Source: Blastococcus sp. CPCC 205250
Lineage (GTDB): Bacteria; Actinomycetota; Actinomycetes; Mycobacteriales; Geodermatophilaceae
Assembly (NCBI RefSeq): GCF_019799925.1
Contig: NZ_JABGCG010000006.1
Span: 186,001 to 250,000, forward strand
Direction of reading: 5' to 3'
DNA: 64,000 nt
Part shown: one piece after another, positions 28,724 to 37,718 of the stretch
Layout of the letters: each line of letters begins with the position of its first letter
Numbering within the stretch: the stretch's first letter is position 1
Position numbers and translations under genes: made by a program
Notes under the pieces: generated by a model
What the model was told of the DNA's origin: nothing
Database searches by the model: none
What the model saw: only the letters and a program-made list of their open reading frames with translations

Positions 28724-29496
28724 CGGCCGTCGAGGTCGCGTACACCGAGGACGGGCCGGCCGACGCGCCGGTCGTCGTCCTGTCCAACTCGTTGGGGGCC
28801 ACCCGCGCCATGTGGGACCCGCAGGTGCCGGCCCTGGCCGAGCGCTTCCGCGTGGTCACCTACGACACCCGCGGGCACGGGGGGTCCCCGGCGCCGGCCG
28901 GGCCGTACTCGCTCGACGACCTGGTGGACGACGTCGTCGCCCTGCTCGACCGCCTCGGCGCGCGCACGGCGCACGTGGCCGGGCTGTCGCTGGGCGGGAT
29001 GACGGCGCTGCGGCTGGCCGCGCGCGAGCCGGCGCGGGTCGGGCGGCTGGCGGTGCTGTGCAGCTCGGCGAAGGCCGATCCGCAGGGCTTCCGCGACCGG
29101 GCGGCCGCGGCGCGCTCGGCGGGGACGGCGTCGTTCGCCCCGGCCGTCGTGGGCCGCTGGCTGACCCCCGGGTACGCGGCCGGGCAGCCCGCGCTGGTCG
29201 CCCGGCTGGAGACGATGATCGCCGGGGCGGACGACGAGGGCTACGCCGCCTGCTGCGAGGTCGTCGCCGACCTCGACCTGCGCGCCGACCTCGGCCGGAT
29301 CACCGCGCCGACCCTGGTGGTCTCGGGCGCCGAGGACCCGGCGCTGCCGCCCGAGCACCAGCGGCTCATCGCCTCCGGCATCGCCGGTGCGGAGTTCCTG
29401 TCGGTGAGCCCGGCCGCGCACCTGGCGAACCTGGAGCGCACCCTCGAGGTCACCGGCGCGCTGCTGGCGCACCTGGACGCCGGAGGACACGCATGA
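28720..29496 (+). CDS. pcaD: 3-oxoadipate enol-lactonase
   Basis: 258 residues, alpha/beta hydrolase. Oxyanion NSLG near residue 24, nucleophile elbow GLSLGGM (Ser about 89), an Asp in GAEDPALPP and a His in PAAHLAN complete the triad. It hydrolyses the enol-lactone to 3-oxoadipate. Many actinobacteria carry a PcaD-PcaC fusion (PcaL); here the two stay separate but overlap by ATGA. Confidence 0.94.
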   Translation: MTAVEVAYTEDGPADAPVVVLSNSLGATRAMWDPQVPALAERFRVVTYDTRGHGGSPAPAGPYSLDDLVDDVVALLDRLGARTAHVAGLSLGGMTALRLAAREPARVGRLAVLCSSAKADPQGFRDRAAAARSAGTASFAPAVVGRWLTPGYAAGQPALVARLETMIAGADDEGYAACCEVVADLDLRADLGRITAPTLVVSGAEDPALPPEHQRLIASGIAGAEFLSVSPAAHLANLERTLEVTGALLAHLDAGGHA

Positions 29497-29903
29497 GCGA
29501 CGACCCGCCCACCACGGACGCCGAGCGCCGCGAGGCCGGCATGCGCACCCGGCGTGAGGTGCTGGGGAACGCGCACGTCGACCGCGCGGTGGCCGGGACG
29601 ACGCCGTTCACCGCGGGCTTCCAGGACTTCATCACCCGCGTCGCCTGGGGCGACGTGTGGCAGCGGCCCGGGCTCTCGCGCCGCGAGCGGAGCATCGCGA
29701 CGCTGTCGATCACCATCGCGCTGCGGCACTGGGACGAGTTCGCCCTCCACGTGCGCGCCGCGGTGACCAACGGCCTGAGCGACGACGACATCGCCGAGGT
29801 GCTCCAGCACGCCGCCGTCTACGCCGGGGTGCCGGCCGCGAACCACGCCTACAAGGTCGCGGGGCCGATCCTGACCGAGCTCCGCGGCACGACCGACGAC
29901 TGA
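29493..29903 (+). CDS. pcaC: 4-carboxymuconolactone decarboxylase
   Basis: 136 residues, AhpD-like CMD fold. RSIATLSITIALRHWDEFALHVRAAVTNGLSDDDIAEVLQH is the typical core, including the HWDEFALH segment. It removes CO2 from gamma-carboxymuconolactone. Start ATG in the ATGA overlap with pcaD. Confidence 0.95.
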   Translation: MSDDPPTTDAERREAGMRTRREVLGNAHVDRAVAGTTPFTAGFQDFITRVAWGDVWQRPGLSRRERSIATLSITIALRHWDEFALHVRAAVTNGLSDDDIAEVLQHAAVYAGVPAANHAYKVAGPILTELRGTTDD

Positions 29904-29913
29904 GGAGAACGCC

Positions 29914-31374
29914 ATGTCACTGCTCGAGGACGGCGCCTGGCACGGCAAGGTCTGGACCGGCGCGTGGACCGACGGGTCCGGCGGCACCTACGACGCGGTC
30001 GAGCCGGCCACCGGCGACGTGATCGCCCCCATGGGCCGGGCGACGCCCGAGGACGTCTTCGCCGCCGCCACCCGGGCGGCCGAGGCGCAGCGGGCGTGGG
30101 CGGCGGCGCCGTTCGAGCAGCGGGCGCGGGTGCTGCGCCGCGCCGGCGAGGTCCTGGAGGCCCACACCGACGAGATCAAGGGCTGGCTGGCGCGGGAGTC
30201 CGGCGCGATCCAGCCCTTCGGCGACTTCCAGGTGCACACCAGCGCGCAGGAGTGCTTCGAGGCCTCCGCGCTGCCCTCGCACCCGTACGGGGAGCTGCTG
30301 CGCACGGGCTCGCCGCGGCTGTCGTTCGCCCGGCGCGTGCCGGCCGGCGTGGTGGGCGTGATCGCGCCGTTCAACGTGCCGACGATCCTCGCCATCCGCG
30401 CGATCGCGCCGGCGCTCGCGCTGGGCAATGCCGTCGTCCTCAAGCCCGACCCGCGCACCGCGATCTCGGGCGGGGCGATGTTCGCGCGGGTCTTCGAGGA
30501 GGCCGGGCTGCCGGCCGGCGTGCTGCAGGTGCTGCCCGGCGGCGCCGACGTCGGCGAGGCCCTGGTGGTCGCGCCGGAGGTGCGGGTCATCGCCTTCACC
30601 GGCTCGACCCGGGCGGGGCGGGCCGTGGGCGCGCTGGCCGGCCAGCACCTCAAGCGGGCCCACCTCGAGCTCGGCGGGAACTCGGCGCTGGTCGTGCTGC
30701 CCGACGTCGACGTGACGGCGGCGGCGTCGGTCGGCGCGTGGGGGACCTTCGCCCACCAGGGCCAGATCTGCATGGCCACCTCGCGGCACCTCGTCCACGA
30801 GTCGATCGCCGAGGAGTACACCCAGGTGCTCACGGAGAAGGTGGCCGGCCTGCCCGTCGGCGACCCGTTCCGCGAGCAGGTGGCGCTGGGGCCGCTGATC
30901 GACGCCGGGCAGCGGGACCGGGTGCACGGGCTGGTCACGGCGTCGGTCGAGCGGGGCGCCTCGGTGCGCACCGGCGGGGAGTACGAGGGGCTGTTCTACC
31001 GGCCGACCGTGCTGGCCGACGTCACCGTCGACCACCCGGCGTACGCCGTGGAGATCTTCGGCCCGGTCGCCCCGGTGACGCCGTTCTCCTCCCTCGACGA
31101 GGTCGTCGGGTTGGCGTCGGGGACCGAGTACGGGCTGTCGCTGGGCATCCTGACCCGCGACGTCTACGCCGGGCTGCAGCTGGCCGAGCGGATCCCCAGC
31201 GGCCTGGTGCACATCAACGACCAGACGGTGAACGACGAGGCGGTGGCGCCCTTCGGTGGGGTCGGCGCCTCGGGTACCGGCTCCCGGCACGGCGGCCCGC
31301 AGGCGAACATCGATGCCTTCACCGAGACGCAGTGGGTGACCCTGCGCGGGGACCTGCCCGGCTACCCGTTCTGA
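29914..31374 (+). CDS. Aromatic aldehyde dehydrogenase (vanillin/benzaldehyde type)
   Basis: 486 residues of the ALDH superfamily. FTGSTRAG (cofactor loop), catalytic Glu in LELGGNSALVV (about 251) and catalytic Cys in GQICMATSRH (about 285) are conserved. GQICMAT and the VVGVIAPFNVP block resemble vanillin, benzaldehyde and salicylaldehyde dehydrogenases. It should oxidise an aryl aldehyde to the acid. Ten bases after pcaC, so probably in the same operon, feeding vanillate to VanAB or 4-hydroxybenzoate to PobA. Confidence 0.85.
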   Translation: MSLLEDGAWHGKVWTGAWTDGSGGTYDAVEPATGDVIAPMGRATPEDVFAAATRAAEAQRAWAAAPFEQRARVLRRAGEVLEAHTDEIKGWLARESGAIQPFGDFQVHTSAQECFEASALPSHPYGELLRTGSPRLSFARRVPAGVVGVIAPFNVPTILAIRAIAPALALGNAVVLKPDPRTAISGGAMFARVFEEAGLPAGVLQVLPGGADVGEALVVAPEVRVIAFTGSTRAGRAVGALAGQHLKRAHLELGGNSALVVLPDVDVTAAASVGAWGTFAHQGQICMATSRHLVHESIAEEYTQVLTEKVAGLPVGDPFREQVALGPLIDAGQRDRVHGLVTASVERGASVRTGGEYEGLFYRPTVLADVTVDHPAYAVEIFGPVAPVTPFSSLDEVVGLASGTEYGLSLGILTRDVYAGLQLAERIPSGLVHINDQTVNDEAVAPFGGVGASGTGSRHGGPQANIDAFTETQWVTLRGDLPGYPF

Positions 31375-31383
31375 CCGCGGCGG

Positions 31384-31408
31384 CCCGGCCGGATCCGCTC
31401 CGGCCGGG
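31384..31408. terminator. Hairpin ending the pca operon
   Basis: CCCGGCCGGA (31384-31393) and TCCGGCCGGG (31399-31408), perfect 10-base arms with a 5-base loop, 10 bases after the aldehyde dehydrogenase stop. Confidence 0.6.
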
Positions 31409-31563
31409 CGCCGCCCGGCGGTACAGCGCGACCGGGTGCGGCGGGTGCAGCCCAGCCGGCTCCGAGCCCGGCTCTGATGGCGTCCGGTCGGGCGCCCGTC
31501 CACAGGCTCGACGCCCGTCCACAGTTGTGTCTGCGCTGGTCAGAGGCGTGCGAAGCGGATAGG

Positions 31564-31581
31564 ATCGAACGCGTGTTCGAT
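31564..31581. promoter_or_regulatory. SOS (LexA) box over the start of the DUF222 gene
   Basis: ATCGAAC-GCGT-GTTCGAT is a perfect palindrome and matches the actinobacterial LexA consensus TCGAAC-N4-GTTCGA. It overlaps a -10-like TAGGAT (31560-31565, with TGGTCA 17 bases upstream) and contains the GTG start at 31573. Confidence 0.85.
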
Positions 31582-33456
31582 AACCGCGACCCGGAGGTCC
31601 TGTCCCGGCTCGAGGTCGGCCTGAGGGCCCTGACGCGGGCGTGCGAGGGCATCGACGTCGTACCCCACCGGGGGCGGGCGGTGGTGGTCGGGTCCGGGGC
31701 CTGGCACGGGCGGCCGCTGCCGCCGGGGCCGTTCCTGCTCGAGGCCGGTGCCCAGGTGCTCGCCGTCGCGGTGGCGGCGGGGCGGGAGTCCGCGCGCATC
31801 GCGGCCCGGGAGGCCCGCGCGCTGGCCTCGTTCGCCCGGCGCCGCCCGCACCGGCTGTTCGACCGGCAGCCCGGGGAGCGGGGAGCGATGTCGGCAGCCA
31901 CCCGGGCGGCCCGGCCGGAGGCGCTGGCCGCGGTGAGCGAGTGGGCGGTCGACGAGGTGGCGCTGGCGTTGCGGATCAGCGCGTCGGCGGCGTCCGGGCG
32001 GTTGACCGACGCGCTGACGCTGGTCGAGCGGCTGCCGGGCACGTTGTGGCTGCTGGAGCGGGGGGCGATCAGCTGGGCGCATGCCCGCCAGCTGATGGCG
32101 ATCGTCGGTCCGGTGGCCGACGACGAGCTGCGGGCCCGGATCGAGAACCGGGTCCTGGCGCGACTGGGCGACAAGACACCGCCGCAGCTGGGCGACTGTG
32201 CCCGGCGGATCGTGCTGCGGGAGGACGCCGAGGCCGCCGCCCGGAAGCTGGTGGCCGCGGTGCGTGACCGGGGGGTGCGGCTGTTCGACCGCCGCGACGG
32301 GACGGCGACGGTCGCCATCGACCTGCCGTTGCCAGTGGCGGCTGCCGTCCACCGGGCGCTGGAGGCCCACGCCGAGGCCTCGCGCACCGAGGGCGACGAG
32401 CGGACCAAGCAGCAGCGGATGGCCGACGTGCTGGCCGACCTGGTCCTGCGACCGGGGGAGGACGGGCAGCCGGCGGTCACCATCGCGCTCACGCTCGTGG
32501 CGAGCCTCGAGACCATGCTCGGGGGCCGCGAACCCGGCCAGGTCGAGGGGCACCTCGTCCCGGCGGAGGCCGTCCGCGAGCTGGCCTACACCTTCGGCCT
32601 GATGCCCCGCCCCCCGCCACAGCTGACCCACCGGCCCGGCGCAGACGAGCTCGACCCGGCACCCACGCCCGACCCCGTGGCGGCGCAGACCGCGGCGCGG
32701 AGACGCGTACCGGTCGAGGTCTGCACCGCGGACCGCGCAGACAGCGGGTCTCCTGCGACGCCGGTCGGGGATCGGCCGCTGGCAGAGTGGATGGCGCAGG
32801 CGGCGGCACGGGATGCCGCCGCGGTCCGCGGAGCCCTCGCCGGTGCCGCTGAGGCGATCGACGAGGGCGTGTGGACCGACGGCGAGGCCCGTGCGGTGCT
32901 GGACCTCGGCGCGCTCATCGGTGTGCGGCAGCTGACCGGCACGGGCCTGGCGCACCGCCCGCAGATCGCGGTGGTCGACATGCTCCGCGGCAGCCTCGTC
33001 GCGCTCACCGACGCCGCCGGCATCCGCCGCGGCCGGGGACTCGGCCCACCGGACGGTTCCGACGGCCACGACCCGACCGCCGAGCTCGAGCGGTTCGTGC
33101 AGCTGCGCGACCGGCGCTGCCGGTTCCCCGGCTGCCGGGCACGCGCGCGGGTGTGCGACCTCGACCACCGTCGCGAGTGGCCCGAGGGCCCGACCACCCA
33201 CACCAACCTGTGCTGCCTGTGCGAGCACCACCACCGGCTCAAGCACCAGGCACCCGGCTGGGCCGTGACCGATGCCGACGACGGCGGCCTGGTCGTCACC
33301 ACCCCCAGCGGCGACACCCGCGTGAGCCATCCACCACGCTTCGGCACCGACCTCGACGACCTCCCCGGCGACCCGGTCGCGGTCCCGGTTGGGGATCCGA
33401 CCTCCTCCCCGCCCGAGGCCCACGCCGCCGCCCCACCCGATGTCCCGCCGTTCTGA
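31573..33456 (+). CDS. DUF222/HNH endonuclease-domain protein (13E12-type)
   Basis: 627 residues. The long N-terminal DUF222 region (about 10-400) is helical and Ala/Arg-rich. The C-terminal HNH segment (about 515-560) reads CRFPGCRARARVCDLDHRREW...TNLCCLCEHHHRLKH, with the Cys pairs and His residues of a zinc-supported HNH nuclease. 13E12-type proteins are multicopy in actinomycetes and some are LexA-controlled in mycobacteria; their biochemical role is uncertain. The GTG at 31573 is chosen because the LexA box and promoter fit a leaderless start there. Confidence 0.85.
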   Translation: MFDNRDPEVLSRLEVGLRALTRACEGIDVVPHRGRAVVVGSGAWHGRPLPPGPFLLEAGAQVLAVAVAAGRESARIAAREARALASFARRRPHRLFDRQPGERGAMSAATRAARPEALAAVSEWAVDEVALALRISASAASGRLTDALTLVERLPGTLWLLERGAISWAHARQLMAIVGPVADDELRARIENRVLARLGDKTPPQLGDCARRIVLREDAEAAARKLVAAVRDRGVRLFDRRDGTATVAIDLPLPVAAAVHRALEAHAEASRTEGDERTKQQRMADVLADLVLRPGEDGQPAVTIALTLVASLETMLGGREPGQVEGHLVPAEAVRELAYTFGLMPRPPPQLTHRPGADELDPAPTPDPVAAQTAARRRVPVEVCTADRADSGSPATPVGDRPLAEWMAQAAARDAAAVRGALAGAAEAIDEGVWTDGEARAVLDLGALIGVRQLTGTGLAHRPQIAVVDMLRGSLVALTDAAGIRRGRGLGPPDGSDGHDPTAELERFVQLRDRRCRFPGCRARARVCDLDHRREWPEGPTTHTNLCCLCEHHHRLKHQAPGWAVTDADDGGLVVTTPSGDTRVSHPPRFGTDLDDLPGDPVAVPVGDPTSSPPEAHAAAPPDVPPF

Positions 33457-33499
33457 CGCACCCGAGCCGCGAGCTGCGGGAAGGCCCGAGGATGACGGC

Positions 33500-34039
33500 G
33501 TGCCCGACGACGCCATGACCATCCCGCTCAGCCGGGCCGACCTCCGCGCGGTCACGGCCTACGCGGTGCGCTGCGCGTCGTCGGCGCTCGCGGTCTTCGA
33601 GGCCGCCCGTCCCGACGACGGCCGTCCGCGGGCCGCGGTCGACGTCGCGCAGGCCTTCGCCGACGGCGGCGAGCGGACGAAGGCGCTGCGTGACGCCGCC
33701 TGGGCCGCACACCGGGCGGCACAGGAGACCCGCGACGCAGGGCTGGCGGCGGCGTCCGCTGCAGCGCGCGCCGCCGGCGATGCGGCCGGCGCGGCCTTCC
33801 TCCACCCGCTGGCGAAGGCGACGCAGGTGCGCCACGTGCTGGGCTCGGCGGCGCACGCGGCCCGCGCGCTCGAGCTCGCCGCTGGGGACGACCCCGCCGT
33901 CGGCGCCGGCCACCTCGCGCGGCTCCGGAGCCTGGCCGGTCCGGACGTCGTCGACGTCCTGCGGCGCTATCCCGCGGCCCCGCCGGGTGGCGGCCGGGTC
34001 GGCGCGCTCCTCCGCCAGCTGGACGCAGCCCTGCGGTGA
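33500..34039 (+). CDS. Imm-5-like putative immunity-domain protein
   Basis: 179 residues. The pattern LSRADLRAVTAYAVRCASSALAVFEAARPDDGRPRAAVDVAQAF, followed by Ala-rich helices with AAHRAAQETRDAGLAAASAAARAAGDAAGAAFL, matches the Imm-5-like helical domain as I recall it. The name comes from polymorphic-toxin loci; many members are orphans, as here, with no toxin next door. The GTG at 33500 has GAGG upstream; an internal ATG at 33515 is the alternative. Confidence 0.6.
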   Translation: MPDDAMTIPLSRADLRAVTAYAVRCASSALAVFEAARPDDGRPRAAVDVAQAFADGGERTKALRDAAWAAHRAAQETRDAGLAAASAAARAAGDAAGAAFLHPLAKATQVRHVLGSAAHAARALELAAGDDPAVGAGHLARLRSLAGPDVVDVLRRYPAAPPGGGRVGALLRQLDAALR

Positions 34040-34052
34040 CCCGGCGCCCCGG

Positions 34053-35324
34053 TCACCGGTCCGCTGCCGGCCCGGCGGTCGGGGACCCCTCGGACACCAG
34101 CCGCGGCCGCCCCGCCGGGATGCCGACGACGAGTTGGACGCCGAGCAGCACCAGGAGCAGCACCAGCCCGGTCCGCCACCCGCCGGTGGCGTCGTGCAGC
34201 AGCCCGACGGCCAGCGGCCCGACGGCGGCCAGCAGGTAACCGACACCCTGCGCCGCCGCCGACAGCCGGCCGGTCTGCGCGACGTCACGGGTCCGCTGCA
34301 GCACCAGGGTCATCGCCAGCGGGAAGCACAGACCGGTGCCGATCCCGTACAGCAGCGTCCACAGCACCGGTGCCGCCGCCGGGGCGAGGAGCAGCCCGAG
34401 CAGCGCCACTGCCGTCGGCACGGTCGACCAGACCACCCAGCCCACTTGCCCGGGGCGGCGTACGGCCAGCGGCGGGACGATCAGCGCCGCCGGTGTGGTC
34501 AGGGCCGCGCCCACCGCCACGAGGCCACCGGCGGCGACCGGGGAGACACCGGCCTCGTCCTCCAGCACGGCGGGCAGCCAGGTGAGCATGGCGTAGAACG
34601 CCAGTGACTGGAGACCGAAGTAGCCGGTGACGGCCAGCGCCACCCGGTCGCGCAGGATGCCCGCCCGCGGTCCGGTGGCGGCCGGCGGCGGTGCGCTCCC
34701 ACCCCGCCGGCGGGCCAGCAGGACGAGGGCGAGGACCGCGACCGCGGCCGGTGCGGTCCACAGCGCCAGCGCCCCCAGCGCGCTGCCCGACGCGTCGGTC
34801 AGCGGCTGCACCAGCCCGGTCCCGAGTGCCGCGGAGAAGCCGATCGAGGCGGTGGTCAGCCCGACGACGGTGGCGCTGCGCGGTCCGTACTCCGCGCGGG
34901 CCGCGGCGGGCAGCAGCACGTTGCACACGGCGATGCCGCCGCAGAGGACGACGGTGCCGGCGAACAACCCCGGCGCGCCGGCCAGCCTCAGCAGGACGCC
35001 GCAGACGACCGCCGCCGCCCCGAGGAGCACCGCCCGGTGCACCCCGGACCGCGCGGCCAGCAGCGGCGCCACCGGGGACAGCAGGCCGAAGCAGACCAGC
35101 GGCAGCGCGGTGAGCACCGCCAGCGCCGCCCCGCCCAGTCCCACCTCGTCCCCGAGCTCGCCGGTGACCGGCCCCACCGCGGCGAACGGCCCGCGCAGGC
35201 ACAGGGCCACCAGGACCAGGGCGACGGCCGGACCGGCCGCCACCAGGCCGCGTGCGGCGGGCCCGCGGGCGGCGGGAGCGGTGGCCGCCCCGGCCGGGGC
35301 GGGAGGTGGGTCCGCAGGCTGCAC
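34053..35324 (-). CDS. MFS transporter, CynX/NimT family
   Basis: 423 residues, 12 predicted helices. LCLRGPFAAVGPVTGEL near the first helix and LRLAGAPGLFAGTVVLCGGIAVCNVLLPA are typical of the CynX (cyanate)/NimT (2-nitroimidazole) group. The substrate is unknown. The GTG at 35324 follows GGGAGGTGG and is preferred over an upstream start at 35375. It is divergent from the flavin monooxygenase across 251 bases with no clear site. Confidence 0.82.
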   Translation of the reverse strand: MQPADPPPAPAGAATAPAARGPAARGLVAAGPAVALVLVALCLRGPFAAVGPVTGELGDEVGLGGAALAVLTALPLVCFGLLSPVAPLLAARSGVHRAVLLGAAAVVCGVLLRLAGAPGLFAGTVVLCGGIAVCNVLLPAAARAEYGPRSATVVGLTTASIGFSAALGTGLVQPLTDASGSALGALALWTAPAAVAVLALVLLARRRGGSAPPPAATGPRAGILRDRVALAVTGYFGLQSLAFYAMLTWLPAVLEDEAGVSPVAAGGLVAVGAALTTPAALIVPPLAVRRPGQVGWVVWSTVPTAVALLGLLLAPAAAPVLWTLLYGIGTGLCFPLAMTLVLQRTRDVAQTGRLSAAAQGVGYLLAAVGPLAVGLLHDATGGWRTGLVLLLVLLGVQLVVGIPAGRPRLVSEGSPTAGPAADR

Positions 35325-35575
35325 GCGGCCACCTCCCGGGCGCGGACACGGTCGGTCCGCGCCTCGAGGAGCCATCCTGCGCCCTGCCGCCGACCGCCGG
35401 TCAGGGGGTCCCGGGGTGGCGGTCCGGGCAGGCCGCTCGAGCCCGCCGGCCCCTCGCGAGCGGCCCCCCGAGCCCCCGTGCCGCCGGGTGGGGGAGGCTG
35501 GGCCGGGGACGCGGCCGGCGGACCTGATCCGCGCGGCCGGGCACCCGGTCGGCGGACACGGCGGGAGGGGTGGCG

Positions 35576-36751
35576 GTGCGACGGGTGGTGGTCGCCGGCG
35601 GGGGCATCGGCGGGCTGGCTGCGGCGGCCTTCCTCGCCCGGTCGGGCGTGGAGGTCTCGGTCCACGAGCAGGCCCCCGAGTTCGGCGAGATCGGCGCGGG
35701 GCTGGTGGTGGCGCCCAACCTGGTGCGGCTGCTGCGGCGCCTCGGCCTGGCCGACCGGCTCGCGGAGTCCGCGGTCCGGCTGGAGGTCGGCTGGGAGTTC
35801 CGCCGCTGGCAGGACGGCTCGGTGCTCTTCGCCCAGGACCTCGCGCGCTCGGCGGCGCTCTACGGCGAGGACACCTGGGTGGTGCACCGCGCGGACCTGC
35901 TGGAGCTGCTGCGCTCCGCCGTCCCGCCCGAGGCCCTGCACCTCGGCCGGCGGGTCACCGGGGTCGAGCAGGACGGCGCGGGCGTCCGCCTGCAGTTCGC
36001 CGACGGCACCGCGGTGGACGGCGACGTGGCGATCGCGGCCGACGGCATCCACTCGGTGCTGCGGGCGGCGGTGGCGACCCCCGGCCCGGCGCGCTACTCG
36101 GGGCTGTGCGCCTGGCGGTCACTCGTGCCGGCGGAGGCGGCGCCCGAGCTGGCCCGCCGGCCCGTGCAGACGCTCTGGCTCGGCCCGGGCCGGCACCTGG
36201 TCCACTACCCGGTCTCGGGCGGTCGGCTGGTGAACCTGGTGGCGTTCACCCCGGCCGGGGACTTCGACGTCGAGTCGTGGGAGTCCCGCGGCCGGGTCGA
36301 GGACCTCGCCGCGGAGTTCGCCGGCTGGGACTCCCGCCTGGAGGCGCTGATCGCCGGCGCCGGCGAGGTCGGCCGGTGGGCGCTGCTGGACCGGGACCCG
36401 ATCCGGACCTGGACCGCGGGCCGGCTGGCCCTGCTCGGCGACGCCGCCCACCCCATGTTCCCGTTCTTCGCCCAGGGCGCCGGCCAGGCCGTGGAGGACG
36501 CCGCGGCCCTCGCCGTCTGCCTCGCCGAGCCGGGTGCCTCGGTCCCGCAGGCGCTGGCGCGCTACGAGGCCGTGCGGGTCCCGCGGGCGGCGCGGGTGCA
36601 GGTCGCCAGCCGCGGCCGGCAGGGACACCACCACCTGCCCGACGGCCCGGAGCAGCGGGCGCGCGACGCCTCCTTCGCCGGGGACGACCCGCTGGCCCAC
36701 AACGACTGGCTCTACTCCCACGACGCCGAGGCCGCGGCGCGCCGCGCCTGA
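35576..36751 (+). CDS. FAD-dependent aromatic monooxygenase (salicylate/3-hydroxybenzoate type)
   Basis: 391 residues, class A flavoprotein monooxygenase. FAD motif GGGIGGLAAAAFLARSG (about 8-24), GEIGAGLVVAPN, the DG motif AADGIHSVLR (about 150) and the GD motif LLGDAAHPMFPFFAQGAGQAVEDA (about 285) are clear. Relatives hydroxylate salicylate, 3-hydroxybenzoate or 6-hydroxynicotinate; the substrate is not decidable. GTG 35576 is spaced correctly from GGGAGGGG (35563-35570); GTG 35570 would be too close. The stop lies in a 28-base tandem duplication. Confidence 0.85.
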   Translation: MRRVVVAGGGIGGLAAAAFLARSGVEVSVHEQAPEFGEIGAGLVVAPNLVRLLRRLGLADRLAESAVRLEVGWEFRRWQDGSVLFAQDLARSAALYGEDTWVVHRADLLELLRSAVPPEALHLGRRVTGVEQDGAGVRLQFADGTAVDGDVAIAADGIHSVLRAAVATPGPARYSGLCAWRSLVPAEAAPELARRPVQTLWLGPGRHLVHYPVSGGRLVNLVAFTPAGDFDVESWESRGRVEDLAAEFAGWDSRLEALIAGAGEVGRWALLDRDPIRTWTAGRLALLGDAAHPMFPFFAQGAGQAVEDAAALAVCLAEPGASVPQALARYEAVRVPRAARVQVASRGRQGHHHLPDGPEQRARDASFAGDDPLAHNDWLYSHDAEAAARRA

Positions 36752-36785
36752 CGCCGGGGCCGCGGCGCGCCGCGCCTGACGCCGG
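36731..36785. repeat. 28-base tandem duplication over a gene end
   Basis: Two identical 27-base copies (36731-36757 and 36759-36785) with a 28-base period. The first holds the monooxygenase stop TGA (36749-36751); the second fills the gap up to the pxpC stop. Confidence 0.8.
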
Positions 36786-36786
36786 C

Positions 36787-37629
36787 TCAGGCGCGCAGCC
36801 GCAGTGACTGCCCCGGCCGCAGCTGCGCGCAGCGGTCGACGTCGGCGTCCTCGACGTAGCCGATCACCGGGTAGCCGCCGGTGACCGGTGCGTCGGCGAG
36901 GAACAGCACCGGCAGGCCCGACGGCGGCACCTGCAGCGCGCCGCGCACCATGCCCTCGCTGGGCAGCTCGCCCTCGGTCTCCCGGCGCAGCGGCTCCCCG
37001 GCCAGCCGCACGCCGACCCGGTTGCTCTCCGCCGTCACCTCCCACGGCCGCGCGGTCAGCGCGGTCCAGGCGTCGTCGCCGAACCAGTCCCGCCGCGGGC
37101 CGGGGGACACCCGCACGGTCACCTCGCCGCCGGGCGGGTCGGGCAGCGGGGCGAGGTCCACGCCGGGCAGCAGCTCCGCCGCCGGGCCGACCGGCAGGAC
37201 GTCGCCCGCGGAGACCACGGGTGGGCCGAGCCCCGACAGCAGGTCGGTGGACCGGGAGCCCAGCACCGGCTCCACCTCCAGGCCGCCGCGCAGGGAGACG
37301 TACGTGCGCAGGCCCGTCGCGGGCATCCCGAGCCGCAGCTCCCGCCCCGCGGGCAGGGGCACCGGCGCGTTGTGGGCCACGGCGCCGGCGCAGCGCGCTC
37401 CCGTCGTCACCACGAGGAGGTCGGCCTCCGCGCGTAGCACGAGCCCGCCCAGGGTGACCTCGAGCAGCGCCGCGTCCGGGTCGTTGCCCAGCAGCCTGTT
37501 GGCCAGCGCGGCGGCGGCACGGTCGGCCGCGCCCGATCGGCCGACGCCCAGCGCGCCCTGGCCGGGGCGGCCCCGGTCCTGGACCGTGGTGAGCGGCCCG
37601 GGGGCCAGCACGGTGACGGCGCGCGTCAC
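36787..37629 (-). CDS. pxpC: 5-oxoprolinase subunit C (KipA-like)
   Basis: 280 residues of the biotin-dependent carboxyltransferase-like KipA family. VLAPGPLTTVQDRGRPG at the start, GRSGAADRAAAALANRLLGN and SEGMVRGALQVPPSGLPVLFLADAPVTGGYPVIG are family blocks. With PxpA and PxpB it cleaves 5-oxoproline (pyroglutamate) to glutamate with ATP. The GTG at 37629 overlaps the stop of a repeat-encoded mini-ORF (GTGA), which in turn overlaps pxpB. Confidence 0.92.
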   Translation of the reverse strand: MTRAVTVLAPGPLTTVQDRGRPGQGALGVGRSGAADRAAAALANRLLGNDPDAALLEVTLGGLVLRAEADLLVVTTGARCAGAVAHNAPVPLPAGRELRLGMPATGLRTYVSLRGGLEVEPVLGSRSTDLLSGLGPPVVSAGDVLPVGPAAELLPGVDLAPLPDPPGGEVTVRVSPGPRRDWFGDDAWTALTARPWEVTAESNRVGVRLAGEPLRRETEGELPSEGMVRGALQVPPSGLPVLFLADAPVTGGYPVIGYVEDADVDRCAQLRPGQSLRLRA

Positions 37630-37718
37630 GCCCGGTCCCTCACGACGCGGTCCCTCACGACGCGGTCCCTCACGACGCGGTCCCTCACGACGCGGTCCCT
37701 CACGATGCGGCCCGTCAC
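37626..37718 (-). CDS. Repeat-encoded mini-ORF bridging pxpB and pxpC
   Basis: 30 codons. The GTG (37718-37716) overlaps the pxpB stop as GTGA, and the TGA (37628-37626) overlaps the pxpC GTG in the same way. After VTGRI the peptide is the pentapeptide VRDRV repeated, ending VRDRA. The unit is 15 bases, so copy number can change without shifting frame. Each unit holds a GAGGGA Shine-Dalgarno-like stretch and an in-frame GTG. It may serve only to carry ribosomes from pxpB to pxpC; whether the peptide matters is unknown. Confidence 0.5.
   Translation of the reverse strand: MTGRIVRDRVVRDRVVRDRVVRDRVVRDRA

Noticed and set aside
26419..29490. A 1023-codon minus-strand frame across the pca operon
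   Set aside because: Antisense to pcaHGBD, with Ser/Ala/Arg-rich low complexity and no family match.
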